A stretch of DNA of 64,000 bases from Trogon surrucura (lineage: Eukaryota; Chordata; Aves; Trogoniformes; Trogonidae). Positions 37,415 through 51,160 of the stretch are shown here, piece by piece. Position 1 is the stretch's first letter. The number at the start of each line of letters is the position of its first letter. A program made the position numbers and the translations under genes. The stretch is taken from contig CM036619.1 in assembly GCA_020746105.1 (NCBI GenBank), forward strand, positions 4,432,561 through 4,496,560, given 5' to 3'. The notes under the pieces were generated by a model that saw only the letters and a list, made by a program, of their open reading frames with translations, did not search any database and was not told the origin of the DNA.

Positions 37415-37620
37415 TTCACAGTGCACCTTGAAGAAGTGACTGTCTTCTCTGTAACCCTCCCTTAAGTAGCAGAAGACACCAATTACATTCCCCTGGTGTC
37501 TTCTTTCCCAGGCTGGCAAAACTCAGCTCCCTCAGCCTTTTCTCATATGTCTTGTGCTCTCCACTGGACCTGGTCCAGTTAGTCTCTCCCTTGTACTGGG
37601 GGATACAAAATTGAACACGC
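37415..37620 (-). mobile_element. Older, diverged CR1 LINE piece
   Basis: Antisense ORF2 C-terminal sequence: KTYEKRLRELSFASLGKK and LLLLKGGLQRRQ are recognisable on the minus strand, but heavily diverged, with gaps. The divergence from the nearby group-1 copy shows it is a separate, older insertion. Confidence 0.75.
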
Positions 37621-38610
37621 TTCTTCAAACAGAGGGGAATCATCACTTTCCTCAACCTGATGGCTACGCAAGGAACCTGCAAGACACATACGGGAGGACA
37701 CCAACTCCAACTAAATTTGGTGATAGGTGAATCAAAGCCATCTCAAAGAGCCTGATAGTCTTATCTGAGAATAAGCCAGCACAAATCTCTTGCTACTTGC
37801 CAAATGTCTGGCTGTGTGAGCAGCATGAACAAGCTTCTGCACCTTTGGCAGAAAATCTTTAACTATTTGCTGGTGTGAACTAACATTCCCCCGCTCCACT
37901 TTGCTCTGCGCGACAAATTGGCTTCATGTCTGCTGAGCAAAAACTTATTAGGACCAAAGCTAAGAGAAAAGAACAGAAGATTCCTGCTGGTTTGGAGATG
38001 AAAAGGTGCTTTTCAATCAGTAAGAAGACAAGGTGGTTGTTTTTTTCTTGTTCCAAAGCAGGAGCCTAGCTCGATTTTTAATTATTTCCCCACTCCTACA
38101 CACTCCATTGGCAATTTATTCCCCTGACTGATTGAGCTCGTTGTGGTCCAGAAGCAAGACTAGGAGGCTGCAAGACAGGATGCCTGGGTTCCCTTCGAAA
38201 GTCTGTCCCTGACCTGCTGTGGGAAACACAGCCCAGCCTTGCTCCCGATGGGCCACGTTGGCAGATGTTGAGGCCGAGTCTACCCGTGCAGTGGTTTTGT
38301 GCAACGTGTATCACTGCAGCTGTGCCTTCCACTGCACTTACCATTACTGTAATGCTTCCTTGTCTAATGGAATTGTCAGGAAGATTAGCTGATGTTTGCT
38401 CAGCGTCAGACAGGTGCGAGGAGAGGGGAAAGATCCCCTGCCAGCTCTTCCTTCTCACTGCACAAACGCAATTCTCTCTCACGATGTTTTCAAGCCCTGC
38501 CAGGACCCCTGTGCTTGCCTTTGCATTCTCCTCCCGAGGTGGCCCTTGCAGAACAAGGTCCCAGAGCACAGCCTCTCTACCCAGCACAGCAGGAACCTTC
38601 TAACAGGAAA
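37621..38610. other. Unique non-coding DNA
   Basis: About 1 kb. Open frames of up to 163 codons (38096-38587, -) overlap on both strands without domain signatures. Confidence 0.5.
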
Positions 38611-38914
38611 AATCATAAAATCGTAGAATCATAGAACAGTTCAGGTTGGAAAAGACCCTTGGGATCATCGAGTCCAACCATTAACCCTACACTATAAGTT
38701 CGCCCCTAAACCATATCACCCAACAGCACATCTAAGAGACACTTAAACACATCCAGGGATGGTGACTCAACCACCTCCCTGGGCAGTCTGTTCCAGTGTC
38801 TGACCACCCTTTCTGTGAAGAATTTCTTCCTAATGTCCAGCCTAAACCTACCCTGTTGCAACTTGAAACCATTCCCCCTGGTTCTGTCCCTAATTACCTG
38901 TGGGAAAAGACCAC
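38611..38914 (-). mobile_element. CR1 LINE fragment, group 3
   Basis: The antisense tail (aatcgtagaatcatagaaca) is followed by ccattaaccctacactataa, the sister of the + strand tail of the copy ending at 61811, and by the antisense of [15 protein letters not shown] and [12 protein letters not shown]. The 5' truncation is at about 38914, almost touching a second CR1 tip. Confidence 0.95.
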
Positions 38915-38926
38915 AGGGCTCTTAAA

Positions 38927-38970
38927 TCATAGAATCACAGAATGTTAAGCGTTGGAAGTGACCTCTGGAA
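38927..38970 (-). mobile_element. CR1 LINE 3' tip, adjacent to another CR1
   Basis: About 44 bp: aatcatagaatcacagaatg, then ttggaagtgacctctgg and an A-run. It lies 12 bp from the 5' end of the preceding minus-strand CR1, giving a head-to-tail array of two CR1 ends. Confidence 0.8.
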
Positions 38971-41125
38971 AAAAAAAAAAGCCCTTCTTTCTCACACCTT
39001 GCTTTTGTGTCTCCGAGTTCCACCCTGGACAAGCTAAGAAACATCCTTGTCCCCAAAGCTGACTGGGGATCAGCCCTGGGGCATGGGAAGTGCTCCCCAC
39101 GCTCCTAGTTCTCACTGCCTTCCACGGACTGTCCTTAGGCTAAAGAAAGCAGCACAAGGAATTGGTTGAGGTGACATAACACCATAGAAGTGACACAAAC
39201 CACCGTGCCACCGTGACAGAGTTCAGCCTGCCTGCCGCCCTGCAATGCAGCAGCCTTTCTTCTGCGGGTGGCCGTCCAAGAGCTGCGCTAGTTCAGAAGC
39301 ACAAAGCCAAGCCAGGACCTGGCTCTGGCAGGGACAACCCATTCGTTTCAGCTGTGGTCCCTGCTGAGTTTTTCATTCTCCGCGCTGAGGATTTCCCGCA
39401 GTCACCGAGTGTCTCCTGATGCCTCAAAGTTCAGCGCAAGCTGACAGACAGTCTGCAGCTGGGCTGCTGTGTCCCGTGTGTCCCTTCTGCTCTCTGGGCA
39501 CAGATCTAGACACAGCTTGTAGGAAGCACCAAGTGTGGCCAAGCTGATCAGTCCTGCAGCCCCACGAGGCTGGGTATGTCAGGATCTTTGGGTTTGTGGC
39601 CATGTCCTGTGCTGGGCAGACCTTCTCTTCTTCCCACCATGTCCTCTCCAGCTGACACCCCTTCATGTTTTCCTTTGTTCTAATCCTTTCTCTAGCCACA
39701 ACCTAAAGAGAGCACATGCTCCACATGCTCCACATGCTCCACACTGCTTCTCAAGAGAGCTGTGGCCATTCTTCCAAAGCCATCACGGCCACGGTGGCCA
39801 ACACTGTGGTTTTCATGAGCCCCATGGGCAATAGCCACCATGAATGCAGAGGAAAAGCAGCCAAGCAGCATCGTGAATCTGCTTAGCTGAACTACTATTT
39901 GAGGAATGAAGAAAGCCATCCCATTTTACATGACCCTGCACTTGCCCTGCTCCACTCCCTCTACGCTGCCTGGAGCATAGGTGGCGTGATGAATTTGTCC
40001 CCCGGAACGAGAGGCAGGTTAGATCTGAATTAGCTCTGCTCTCTCACACAGCCCAGCACCCACAAAAATCCACGTTGCTCCCAGTTGAAGCAGCTCATGC
40101 TGAGTGCTGAGCCCATCTCTGGGACAATTCCGGGTCATAGACCAGCTGCAGGGCAGGGGTGCCCCAAAAGCAGAGGGGTAGCAAGAATATGAAAACAGCA
40201 GCATTGCTTTGGGAGGGCAAAACACATCTGGCTGCAGCGGGGAAAAGGGGGATGAATAAATACACTTGCTTCCAGCTAAAGGCTGACTTCAGTGAACAGC
40301 ATTTGACTTGATGCCAAGCCCAGAACCAGCAGATGTTGAGGGAAAAAACCTCCAACCCAACAACAAAAGCCCCAACTGAAGCATTCCCGTAGTCACAGGG
40401 GGAAGTTTCATGGCCTTGACATACAGGATCCTTTTTTGAACTGCATTCTTTAACGTAACCAAAAAGAGGGCAGCCAGGAGACACTGATCTCAGCAGTTGA
40501 GGGGGACCTTCATCCAGCCAAGCTTTCAAACAATTCTCAAACCTTCCCCACAAGGTAGCTTCTGGGATGACCCAGCCATGAGCAACCCCTTCCTGTCTCC
40601 AAGCTTGTGCTAAGGCAAGGTTCCTGCTGTTACCAAACTTCTCAGCTTTGACAGTGGCCAGCAGTATGAGGCATCGAGAAGAATTTAGGCAGAATGCGTC
40701 CACCTTTCAGGAACAGAGAGCTGCCTCCCAGTGTCATGGTCCAAGCCCATCCACCGTGCACAGCAGCACACCCCGGTTGTGCCATGGAGATCCCGCTTTT
40801 AAGAGGAAAAGAGTTTCTGCAATGCACCTGTGGTGCCTGGCCACGGTTTACCAGTTAGCATGGGAGCAGTTGCCATGGTACTGCAAAGCAGGAAAATTTC
40901 TGGGTGGATTAGGATTAAGCATCGGCTTCTCAAAGACCTGGCTCCCCTCATGGAGCACCACTCCAGTGTTTCTGCTGGGCCCTGCTCTGTTTTGCATGTG
41001 CACATCCAAGTGCCAAGGGAGCAGCTCGGGAAGGGGTTCAGGAAATACATGAGTGGGCTCAGGGCAGGACCCCTGCAAGCTTTTCTTGTAGGGAGACAGG
41101 TGTGTTGCAGAGAGAGACATTGCAC
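38971..41125. other. Unique non-coding DNA
   Basis: About 2.2 kb, no gene recognised. It includes a short 9-bp tandem repeat at 39715-39743. A 202-codon minus frame (40095-40703) has no domain or start context I can support. Confidence 0.5.
39715..39743. repeat. 9-bp tandem repeat, three units
   Basis: The unit acatgctcc is repeated three times head-to-tail, followed by a partial unit. It reads as His-Ala-Pro or Glu-His-Val runs, so local open frames are artefacts. Confidence 0.85.
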
Positions 41126-41319
41126 ATCTTCTTTACTGAAAGGGTTGTCGGGCATTGGAACAGGGTGCCCAGGGAGGTGGTTGAGTCTCCATCCCTGGAG
41201 GTGTTTAAGAGATGAGTAGACGTGCTGAGGAACATGGTTTAGTGATGTTGATAGGACCAGGACAAAGGCTGGACTCAGTGATCTTGAAGCTATTTCTCAA
41301 CCAAAACTTCTATGATTCT
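41126..41319 (+). mobile_element. CR1 LINE 3' fragment, group 3
   Basis: About 195 bp from the [20 protein letters not shown] segment (ttctttactgaaagggttgt) through catggtttagtgatgttgat and gctggactcagtgatcttga to the tail tctatgattctag. Confidence 0.93.
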
Positions 41320-44300
41320 AGAGGTCATCCTCCTTTCAAGCATCTCTCTTGCTCAGTGGTTTGTGATCAGTTTAAACTCAAGGCTTAAGCACGGCCCCCA
41401 CGTTTATTTGCACAGGAAGCAGAGATTTTGTGAGCAATGCTGCAGAGCACTTCACTCTCCATGTAATGGGCTCAATGAAGCTTCACCAATGACTCTGGCT
41501 AAGAGGGACTGGTGACCAGTTGCTGTTTCAGAGTCACAAGTTCTAAGGCACATGGGGTGTATAGTGCTAAACAATCATCTGCTCTCTTGCAAAACCCAGC
41601 ACTGACTGCCCCTGCCAAGCCCACAATTTTCCTTTGAGCAATAATTTTGCTGTGTCAATTTGGAAATTTCCAGCAATGGAGAACCTGCTGTTCACCAGCT
41701 ACCCCAGGTGGCTGCTCACAGGGGTTCACAGCCTCCACCAGTGAAAACCAGGAGGGCATCTGACTGAGTCTGATCATATCTGGCCTCCACTCCAGGTCAC
41801 TGGACGTGATTCAGTTTTCTCAGTGAGGCTGGAGTGTTGTTCACCCCTTGGCACCTCTTTGCATCAACTTCATCCAGGTCAGCTCCTTCAGTTCCGCACT
41901 GCACCACTGCTTCGGGCACAGCTGTGTCTGGTCATCCCCAGTGGCTAAGAAAAGCCGTGCTCTGTTTTCTGCTCTGATCCCCTTAATTTCCCTCAAGGCA
42001 ACAGGTTACACAAGATCTGCTCAGATGTTTGAACAACAGAAGAGCCATCCAAGGGCTGGGAAAGGCCAGACCAGCATCCTGCCTCTGCCAGGCAGGTTTC
42101 TCTGAAAGAAATCAGAATGAGGGTGAAGGACAGACACATAAATCCTGCAGATGCTAATAAATGGATGTATTTTTATTAGAACTCAACAACATCCAGAACA
42201 CACGTTTTCAGTGATCCTGGGCCAGTCATCCTGACCTCAGTTCCAGTCATCCCGCCTTCTTGCTGCCCCATGGGTAGGGGCAGGTTATCTGTCCCCAGAG
42301 AATCTCATCTTCACCACGAGAGACTCCTTTCAGCCTAGAGACAGACATTTTCATTGCATTCAGGTCCAATGTGCAGCTTGTTCTCCCCAGGCACGTTAGA
42401 TCCCTGGGGACACTGTGGGCATCTGCAGCTCCCTGTGCTGGAGGTGGGTGGGGGAAAAGCCTGGGTCTGCTTTGTCCTTAAGTCCAAACCTCAGGAAAGT
42501 TGTTGAATCCCTGTGGCAACCCCCCACAAGTGCCCATAAACCTAAACCCCATTAAGAGCCTTTTGAACGACCTCAGTGACCGACCAGCTGGAGACCTTAC
42601 CCCCACTTTCTCTCTCATACGTCTCTGTGGCTATTTCACATCTGCTCTGGTTATCTCACCAGTGCTGTTTTCTGATTTAAGTTGAACTTCCTCCCCATTA
42701 TTCCCTGCCATCAGAGAAGCCTTTCAGCCACTAATTTCATGGACGGCTTTGATATGCCAGCTCCTGCCAGGTGGGACACAACAGGATCCCTGAGCAATGG
42801 AAGAGCCGCAGGGATGATCCACGTAATGCCTGAGCTGCAGCCGGATCTTAGGAGGAGTAAGAGAGGGAAAGCTAGCGTGTGAGATCTGAGAGGCTCATAA
42901 CAAACCCAGCTGGCTGGCACACACACCAAGCCCAAAACACCCCAGGCCACCCCCCTCCCACCCTCTGATACCATCACACCCCTCCGCATTTAATTAAAAA
43001 AGGATTAAAGCAGGCTGCAAGGACGTGGGCGAGGGCTGAGGTCAGGGGGTGCCTTGCAAATTTACGCCAAGCCCTGCAGCTGGTACTGGGACAGTGGGCT
43101 GGCTGTTGGTCACGCCAGCTTCTCCAAGACTAAGGCAGGTCTAATCTGAGACCCAGGCAACATATCCGGGCTGCTTGCTTCTCGTAGTGCTGCTCTGTAA
43201 GCAGAGCTGCGGGGCGAGGATGAGATCCAGGGGCCTAGGAGCCTGCAGAGGAACTCTTCTGCTGCTGGTAAGAGAGCAAGCAATGGTTACAGCATTCCTC
43301 CGAGGCCTCCACGCTGCCCTGCTGTCTCTTTCTGGGTTTTGTGCTTGGCCGTGTCTCCTTCCAGATCTCACACCTTTACCCCACATGAGCCAGGTGCGAC
43401 TGTCCCAGCCCTGGCAGGGAGGTTCAGCTTGGGTGAGCAGCTCTGTCACAACAGTGCGAGCCGTTCCAGCCCGCTCCTCGTTTCCCAAAATAGGAATGTT
43501 TCACCAGGGCAGAGCTCAGGGGCTTTTTCCAGCCAGCCAGATGCCAGGCAGGTAGGTCCTTGCCAGATCCAGCCTCACAGAAAGCACTGGGAACATGCCT
43601 GTGAATGAGGCACAGTGCCAAGGAGTCCCTCACCTCACCTGGCTGGAGGAGTCATGGTCATAGATGTCTGGAAGTCACTTTGCATTAAAAGGGACTAAAG
43701 CTTCAGTATCAGTGAGTTTCACCTTCAGAGGCAATACTTATTTACAAGGTGGAGAAAACCTGGCTGGCTCTGAGGCCATTTCTCCCCTGTGCAGAGGTCT
43801 CCAGGAGGAGAGTCAATGGTGGGTAGCTCCCACGTGGATAGAAGCCATGGGCAAACCTCAGCAGGAAGAGCAGGGGCAAATGGAGAGGTGGTGAAAGCTG
43901 GAATTTGCTTTCACCAGGTCTGGACATAGGACACAGGTCTGGGTCTGAAACCCACCCCTGAGTGATGGGACAGGTGGCAGAAGAAGAGATGTCTCAGGCT
44001 GGTGGATGGGCTGTACCGCACTGATGTTCCCACTGGGAGTCCTTGGCCTCTTGGCTTGTATCCCCGCATGGAGAACTACCCTGCAGGATTCAAGCTGGTC
44101 CCTCATCAGCAGCTTTATGGTCCATCTTGGCGTATAATATGAGCAGTGTTTGCAGGGAGCACAGATGAGTCCACAGCATGCAAGCGCTTCCCATTTTACC
44201 CAGATCAGTCTCACATCTCTTAAACCATTTCAGTTGAGCCCTAGACCCCCTTCTTTCACGGTGGTTTGGCCATAACAAGCCTGGAGAGCTCAAAGAAGTT

Positions 44301-46139
44301 CCTCATGGTCTTCTTAGGTTTTTCTGCTACGAATTCGTTATCTTCTGCTCCATAGCCTAAAAGAACCGTGCTCTCCTCAGAGCAGGGTCTGACCTCTCCT
44401 TTAGGTTTTTCAAAACACTCCCAGTCCCAGTGACCTCAGTAATTGCTGCTGTCCCCTAACCAACCCATCATCCTGTCACCCAGCCTTGGAAAGTTTTCTC
44501 CCTCATTGCCTTGCACTTGCCAGAGAGCGGCTGATTCATCCACTATCTGCCTCAGGCAACCCACGCAGCCACTGATGACTGAGTTACTTAACAGTTAAGC
44601 AGAGCCTTAAATCTTTGCAGCACTTAACATGTATTGACTAATTAATCCAAGCATCTACGTGAGGTAGGTTAGTTCAGTCTTGCGTGTAGCTTCCAAACAT
44701 GCCTGTGGCTGCCTCAGGAGCCGAAGGCAGAGGCAGATCTGCAGAGTAAAATGACCACCATCCCCATTGCCCACACCTCCAAGGTACCCACGTGTCATGG
44801 CCCCTCTGCGTTGTAGGACCCGCTGCAACCTCAGTGGTCTCTGGGCCCAGGGGATGACGACCCCAGCCCAGGACTCTTGCAAAGCTTGCCCTTGAATGGA
44901 TTTTTCTCCCGCAGCTTCTCTGGCCCTGCATAGTTGCTTCATCCCCTGGCTCTCCCACCACCAGCTGCACACCCAACAGCTGAAACCAACGTTCTCGGCC
45001 AACCTGCCTAGTCACACAGGGTGTCTCAAAACCCTTTGCCCTTTCTTCTTCAACTGAGTCCCTTTTCACCTAAATGAAAATGCCATATTCTTGTGCCATG
45101 CAGGTTCACAGCCACTAGCTACAGTCAAGGCAGATGTTAAAACTCCTGGCCATGCCATGGTCCTCTCGCTCTAAAGAGCACACGATCCCCCCAGCACAAA
45201 GTCAGAGACCCCAGAGGTACGTGACGTTGTTTGAGTCCCTGCCACCAAAAGCTTTCAGGCCCTCTGAGTCCTGTGAGCAGCTCATGCCCTTTCCCCGCCT
45301 TCCCGTCACTCCAGGGCTTGAGCAGAGTGACAGCCCCCCACCCCCCCGCCCAGGCAGGTGATGAGGCTTGAGTAGTGCTTGATGTGAAGGACCTGGCAGC
45401 AGAAAGGCAATTTGATGGCCTGGGGAGTCGTGCAAAGCAGCCAGTCGGAGGAGAGATTCATCTGAACAACCTTGCTTAGAAAAGCCAGGACCAGCAGAGT
45501 CAGGATCTGCTCAAACCATGTGGAGTGTACAGCGGTGAGGTCCTGGCTTGAGTCAAAAAGCATCAGCGTGTAGGTTATAAAGGCATGTAATGGTACCCTC
45601 CATGTGCCCTCCACCTCATGCTGCTGAGGATGGGGTTCCTGCTTACCCCATGAATACACCATTTGCTCGCTTTTAAACATCCATCTGACACCACCAAAGG
45701 CAGAAGAGAAACTTCCTCTCCCTGTGCAATCTGCCCCAGAAAATCCTGAGTTGTAAAGCAGAGGAACTTGCAGACCAACACTTTCCCTCTGGATCACAAA
45801 CCATCACATATATTAGGAGGGATCTTTTCCTGTTGGGTGTTTTTTTGGTTTTTTTTAATCTTGCCTGAATATGTGCTGATCTCATTCATCTTGGGAAAAG
45901 CACGGGGTGTTCTCATCCAGGCTATACCTGGCAAGCTGCATACACTGTGACAGAGGGAGCGAACTTCTGAGCAAGCTCTGCAGTGGCTGCTGCCTCCGGG
46001 CTTCTTGGGCTTTATTTCTTGAGAGAGAGGCCGGCTTCTTCACCTGGCGTTCTTGAGAGAGATGAAGGGTAAGTCAGCAAATCAGCTTCACATGCACTGC
46101 AAACACGTTCTGCTTTCAGCCATGGCAGAATTAGCTCAG

Positions 46140-46820
46140 GTCGGGATTTGCTGGTAGCCGGGCGAGCATCGTCTGCAGGGCTTTCTTCCCCTCCCCACAC
46201 CACCGGAGAAAGCAAGCAAATATTTTTGTAATGTGCTGCGTGGAGGCAGGTTGCAGGAGCTGTGGTCCCCGGTGCAGCTCAGCGAGCACTGCCAGGGAAA
46301 TCAACAGGGAACGTTCGTGATGCTATTTTAAACACGGGCAGAAAACGCGAGCTAGCAACACCGAATTCGACGGAGCTGCGCAAAGCCAAGAGCAGAGACG
46401 GGGCAATGAGGAGCCTGCCCCTATAGCAGCGATTTCACCGTTCATGCCGATGTGTGGGGCTGCGGGGTGGGTCGGTTTGTTGATATATTCCCTAACTACG
46501 ACGTCGCTTTGTCATGTCAGCCGGCGAGCCCGCGTCTCAGATGCCTCGGTGGCACGCAGGCACCTCCGTTTCAACCCTGCGGAAAGCGGCTGAGATCCGC
46601 TGGCTGGGGTTAAAAAAATGAACCGCGGCTAAAGCTGTTCAAAAGGGATCCGCGCTGCTGCCAACGCGAGTGCTCCGAGCCTGCCAGCGCAGGTGGAAGT
46701 TGCATGCCTGTCTCCAAAGGGGAATGCAGTTCTTGCCGGGTGACTGCCGAAAAAAAACCACCCCTGCTCCGCCGGCTCTCTTGTTGTCTTACTTGCCCGC
46801 CAGAGGATGGGAAGAGGATT
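46140..46820. promoter_or_regulatory. CpG-enriched segment, candidate promoter/exon
   Basis: Roughly 50 CpGs in ~680 bp, clearly above the flanking DNA, with the densest parts at 46340-46380, 46500-46560 and 46620-46680. ACGACGTCG at about 46498-46506 contains a GACGTC core. No TATA box or YY1 core stands out and no coding exon can be identified, so direction is unknown. A weaker CpG stretch follows at 47290-47480. Confidence 0.35.
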
Positions 46821-49800
46821 GCTGCAGCCGGTGCGTGCTGCAGAAGGCAGTTCTGAGGGATTAAAGGCAGAATCTGAGAGTAAAGATTCCGTAGCTAACC
46901 CCTAGTTTAAAAATAATGAATATTTGCAGGTCTGACTACTGCAGGAAATGTCCTCTCTTGCTTGGAGCAAGGAGAGCAATTATGCAGATTCTGCTGCAGC
47001 TCATTTTGGGTCGGGTTAATTTGGGAAGAGGATGTTTGCTGGCAGCTAAAGGAGGCAGCCTGGGAGACTGGTTAAAATGCAGAATTACCATACTGGGCTG
47101 CTGGTTTGAAATGGTATCATAATCTCAAGGCAGGGGAACACAGTTCGGTGTGATTTGCCTTCCGAGACAGTCAGGAGGGGAGAGACCTTAGCTTAGAAGG
47201 ATTCTTTTGTCTTAATTTAAAAAAAAAATATATATATATTCAAAGACAGAGGCTGTTTTGCAAAGCCCAGACACCACGATGACGGGCTTTGCTGAAACCA
47301 GCTGTCTTGCCTGCCATCCGAGTGCCAGGCCTTTCCCAAAATGCTGTTTGTGCAAGCGAAACGGCTCTGTCCCCGGGGGAGTTTTTTAACACCCTGATTT
47401 CGCGTGTGGGAGCGTTCCCGTGTCTGCGTTTGCGGGGGGGAGGAGGCGTGAACGGCTCGTTGCACCCGGAGTCTGACTTTGCAGCCGTTGTCTTCCTGTC
47501 GCTGCGCTTCTAAAAGAAGAGACCCAGCTGGGTTGAACGCAATGAGCATTCCCAGTGCTTTCAGTGCTCATGGTCTTGAGCATCTCCAAGCTGAAACCGG
47601 CGCCTGTTTCTCAAAATCTGGAACGCTCCGTGCTACCAGGGGACCTCCTGAGTGGATGCAGTGAGGACGCGAGCTCTGGCTTGACAGGCATCTCCAGTTG
47701 GGGTGATGTTGCGAAAATGCCAAGGAGAGTGACTTGGACAGAGATGGGAAAGGAGGGTGAACAGTAGCAAATCCTCCCAGAGAGGAGGTGACCGGGTATC
47801 AAAAGGGAGAGACGGCGTTCGTGTGTGCTGGAGCAGTTCCTGGGGGCAGAGGGGGCGAGGGTATCTAAGCACACACGTGTGGGACGGTGGGGACACTAAC
47901 TTGTCACTGTGCTCGCCAGCGAGTGCACAAAGGCACGGATGAGGGATTTCACACGCTTGCAAGAGGCGAGACCTTTGCTCCTTCGCCGCTTCCCTGTTAA
48001 ACTTTGCATTGCAAACGCTGCTTCCGCTCTCTTTCCAGAGGGAAAAGAGTAGTCGCTGTGGAGGCTGATTTTTTAAAAGCAGTAGAACAAGGAACCCGAA
48101 GCACAACCTTCCTCCTGCATAACTTTATCCTGTCCTAATTCCTGGTGGCTGCTTCAGGGCTGAGCGTAGCCAAACTATTCAGCAGCATTAAGGGCACTTC
48201 CTCTGCAGAAGCAGCAGCAGTCTGCTACACATTGCTACTTCATTTTCTTTCGCTACGGTTTTTGCACTAAATTTATGGTCTGCAGTATTTTGTTTAATGC
48301 CGTTGAGAACAAAGGGCCCTCTGTACTGAGCAACCATATTAAAACATGCCTATTAAACCTCACCTCGTGAAACCAAAGGGGCTGACTGCCACAGGCTTTG
48401 GTGGCCGTCGCGCTGATGTTTCTGGGCTTGAAGATTATAGGAACTGAGCGTAGAACAATGTCGCTGTTGTCAGAAAGGTTGGAGGTCTCATGGTAGGAGA
48501 GCAAGAATGGTGCATGAGGGAAGGCTTACAGCTCTCTGGTTTGCAGGAGACCTTCCAGCTGTCTTATACCTTCAGCCTTCACCTAAGGTGGAAAAGGGGC
48601 TGGAGTGAGGGCTGTCCCTTATCAGCTCGATGTTAGTTTGTCAAGCAGGGGTTGGAAGGAGGCTCCAGCTACTATCTGGGCACTCCTGTCATCTATTTCC
48701 TCCAGCACCTAACGCTGATTCATGATCTCCAGATCTTCATCCTCCTCTGAAACACGGTCACTGCTTTGCTTGGCAGGGAACAGAAACCCAGTTATAATCT
48801 GCTATTGAAGTGGGTGCAACATTTTAGCCCTCTCACCTTCCCACCACGAAGGGACCAAGCACCACTTATAAACCGATCTTGGCTGAGCTTCTCTCCTGGA
48901 CTGACACACAGAGGGTGGCTCTCTCTCTCTCTGTCACAAAGCCATGTGTCAGTGCAAGCTGCTCTGAGAAAATGGATCCAGACCCAAAACTGGGTGAGGG
49001 CAAAGACCTCCAACACCCCAGAGCAGAGGGGATTAGAACACACGCAAAGCAAACCCCTTGCCAGTGGCTGCACGCATGCGCTGAAGCAACCACATAGCCC
49101 GCAGCTCCGATACAAAAACACTGACCTGAACGGCAGCCAGATCATTTTTTATGAGAATGCACCGTTCTTGAGCAATTTTTCCAGCACATCCCACGCAAAC
49201 AGGTTTTCCTTGAACATCACAAGGCATCATTTACCGCCTCATGCCAGCTTTGTTGGGTTTTTTCCTAATTGTATGGAGTGGGAGGGCTCTCGTGTGTCAT
49301 TTAGTGTCTTTAAATCATTTCGTGTGACCGGTTCTGCTGAAGTCTGACAAGATCCCACCTTTCCACAGAAACCTGAGGCCATCGACCTGGCACAGCACCA
49401 CAACAGCCTCCCCAGTAAGGGCACGTTGACTCTTCCCAGTTTGCAGGCAGCGGGTTGCACTGCAGAAGCAGCTTGATCCTTCAACGCTGGCACTGCCATT
49501 GGCATCCATGATGTTTTGCTAAAGTAGCTAAATTCTTAGTGGCAAAAAAGAGACATGGAGGGAAAATAGAGGGTATTTGTAAAGCCAAGGGTGATATTTC
49601 ACCTATTTCTGGCCCAGCATAGCCTGTGTCCACTCTGACTTGGAATCTGTGAAAACAGGGAGGGTTTAAGGCATTATTTGTCCCAATTTATCAACTTCCA
49701 CTGCACAAGACTACCTCCAGGCAGCCAGGATGTATGACCAGATACATTAATTGTACTCCTTGGTTGGTGGTGAGCGATGCACATGTGCTATTTTTTCCTA

Positions 49801-50759
49801 ACTCTAACCAGGAGAATGGGAGAGCTGGAGGGATGTTTCTAGGGGAGTAGCTCTGCTCCTCAGCAGAGATTCCTTTTTGATCCGAGCTTGCAATCTCATC
49901 AGGCCCCTCATTTCTGTATGCAGGAAAGTGGGGGAAACAAAAGCAGCACTGCCTCTCCTGGTACTCTTCTTCTTTGTACTCTGTACGTTGGCCTGATTTG
50001 AAAAGCAGCAGAAAAATTGTATTCATTCCAGACAAGCTAACACAATATTCCCATGTTGTCTGCTTCAGTAGAAAACCCGATAGTCTAGTTCTTCCTTGAT
50101 TGAATTTGAACGCCTTGAAAAGTCTATTAATTTTAACCCACCAAAAAAAAAGGGCTGACGGATATAAAACTTGAGCCCCAAGAAACCCAAACAGAAAATA
50201 GTAGAAATTGAGTATATTCCTTTATTTGCAATGTGACTCACTAAATAGTGCTCAGAAGTGGCAAATGCCTCACGAAAACTGTTTCATCACAGTTTTACAA
50301 GGGAGAGAAGAAGCAAATCCAATAGTTATCAGAAAGTGGATGGAGCCCTGTCGCTGTGCAATGTTGGAGGCAGACTGAATAACCTCCCAGGTCTCCTGTC
50401 CTTGTGCTTTCAGACCTATTTTAGGGTGTTTGAGATAATTCTTAGCAAACCATCAGGCAGAGGAGCAGCTTCTGGCTGGGATCATGCCTATGTATAATTA
50501 GCTGGGGACTCCTGTGTTTGATTCCTGGCTTCACGAACATCGAGCAAATACCTGTTAGGAGAGGGAAAGGATAAGCCAGGTTCTTCTCAGTTTGTGGTCT
50601 GTGGGCCACTCACCACTGCCAGAGGATCCAGTGTGCTTTGGCAGGGAGGAGAAAGAGTTTCCGATAACAATTCTCAAGTGCACAAGCCAACAGAGAAAAC
50701 AATGATAAACACGCTAAGGAAAACACAGCTTAACTTTGCTTTAGCGACCTATGAAACCC

Positions 50760-51160
50760 ACAGCAGCGGTGGTGCACGAGGGGGGGCTTGGCGCGCTCGC
50801 GCCCAAAAATTAAGCGCCCCCGAGGGTGAAAAAACATCGGCAACTGCTCGTATATTATGCAGTTCTTGTCTGAACATTCCAAGCATCTGAATTTCCCCCT
50901 CGGTGAGCTGCATTAGGCTGCAGAGCAGCCCGCTATCGGGACGCTTTGGCAGGAACGGTGGAGAGAGGCTGGATGCCCTTGGCATCTATTTCGACAAGTC
51001 TATTGTGCAGACGGGTTCGCGGAGCCACACCGGGGCTGCCGTGGAGAACAGGGGCCTCTTCTGCGACTGGGCAAGAGCTGTGGATTTCCACACGTCATAC
51101 GGTATCCGCTTCGGCCTCCGGCACAACGCCCTGCGAGTGACGGAGTCAGGACCGTGTTGC
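50760..51160. promoter_or_regulatory. Second CpG-enriched segment
   Basis: About 34 CpGs in 400 bp, starting with ggcgcgctcgcgcccaaaaa at 50789-50808. A plus-strand open frame (50903-51172, 89 codons, GTG start) crosses it. Its sequence includes FCDWARAVDFHTSYGIRFGL, which I do not recognise, and it has no ATG. It may be a small CpG island or an exon of unknown identity. Confidence 0.3.

Noticed and set aside
40095..40703. 202-codon minus-strand frame
   Set aside because: No recognisable domain and no promoter or splice context; fits chance.
48766..49347. 193-codon plus-strand frame
   Set aside because: Overlapping frames on both strands, no domain, no codon or splice support.
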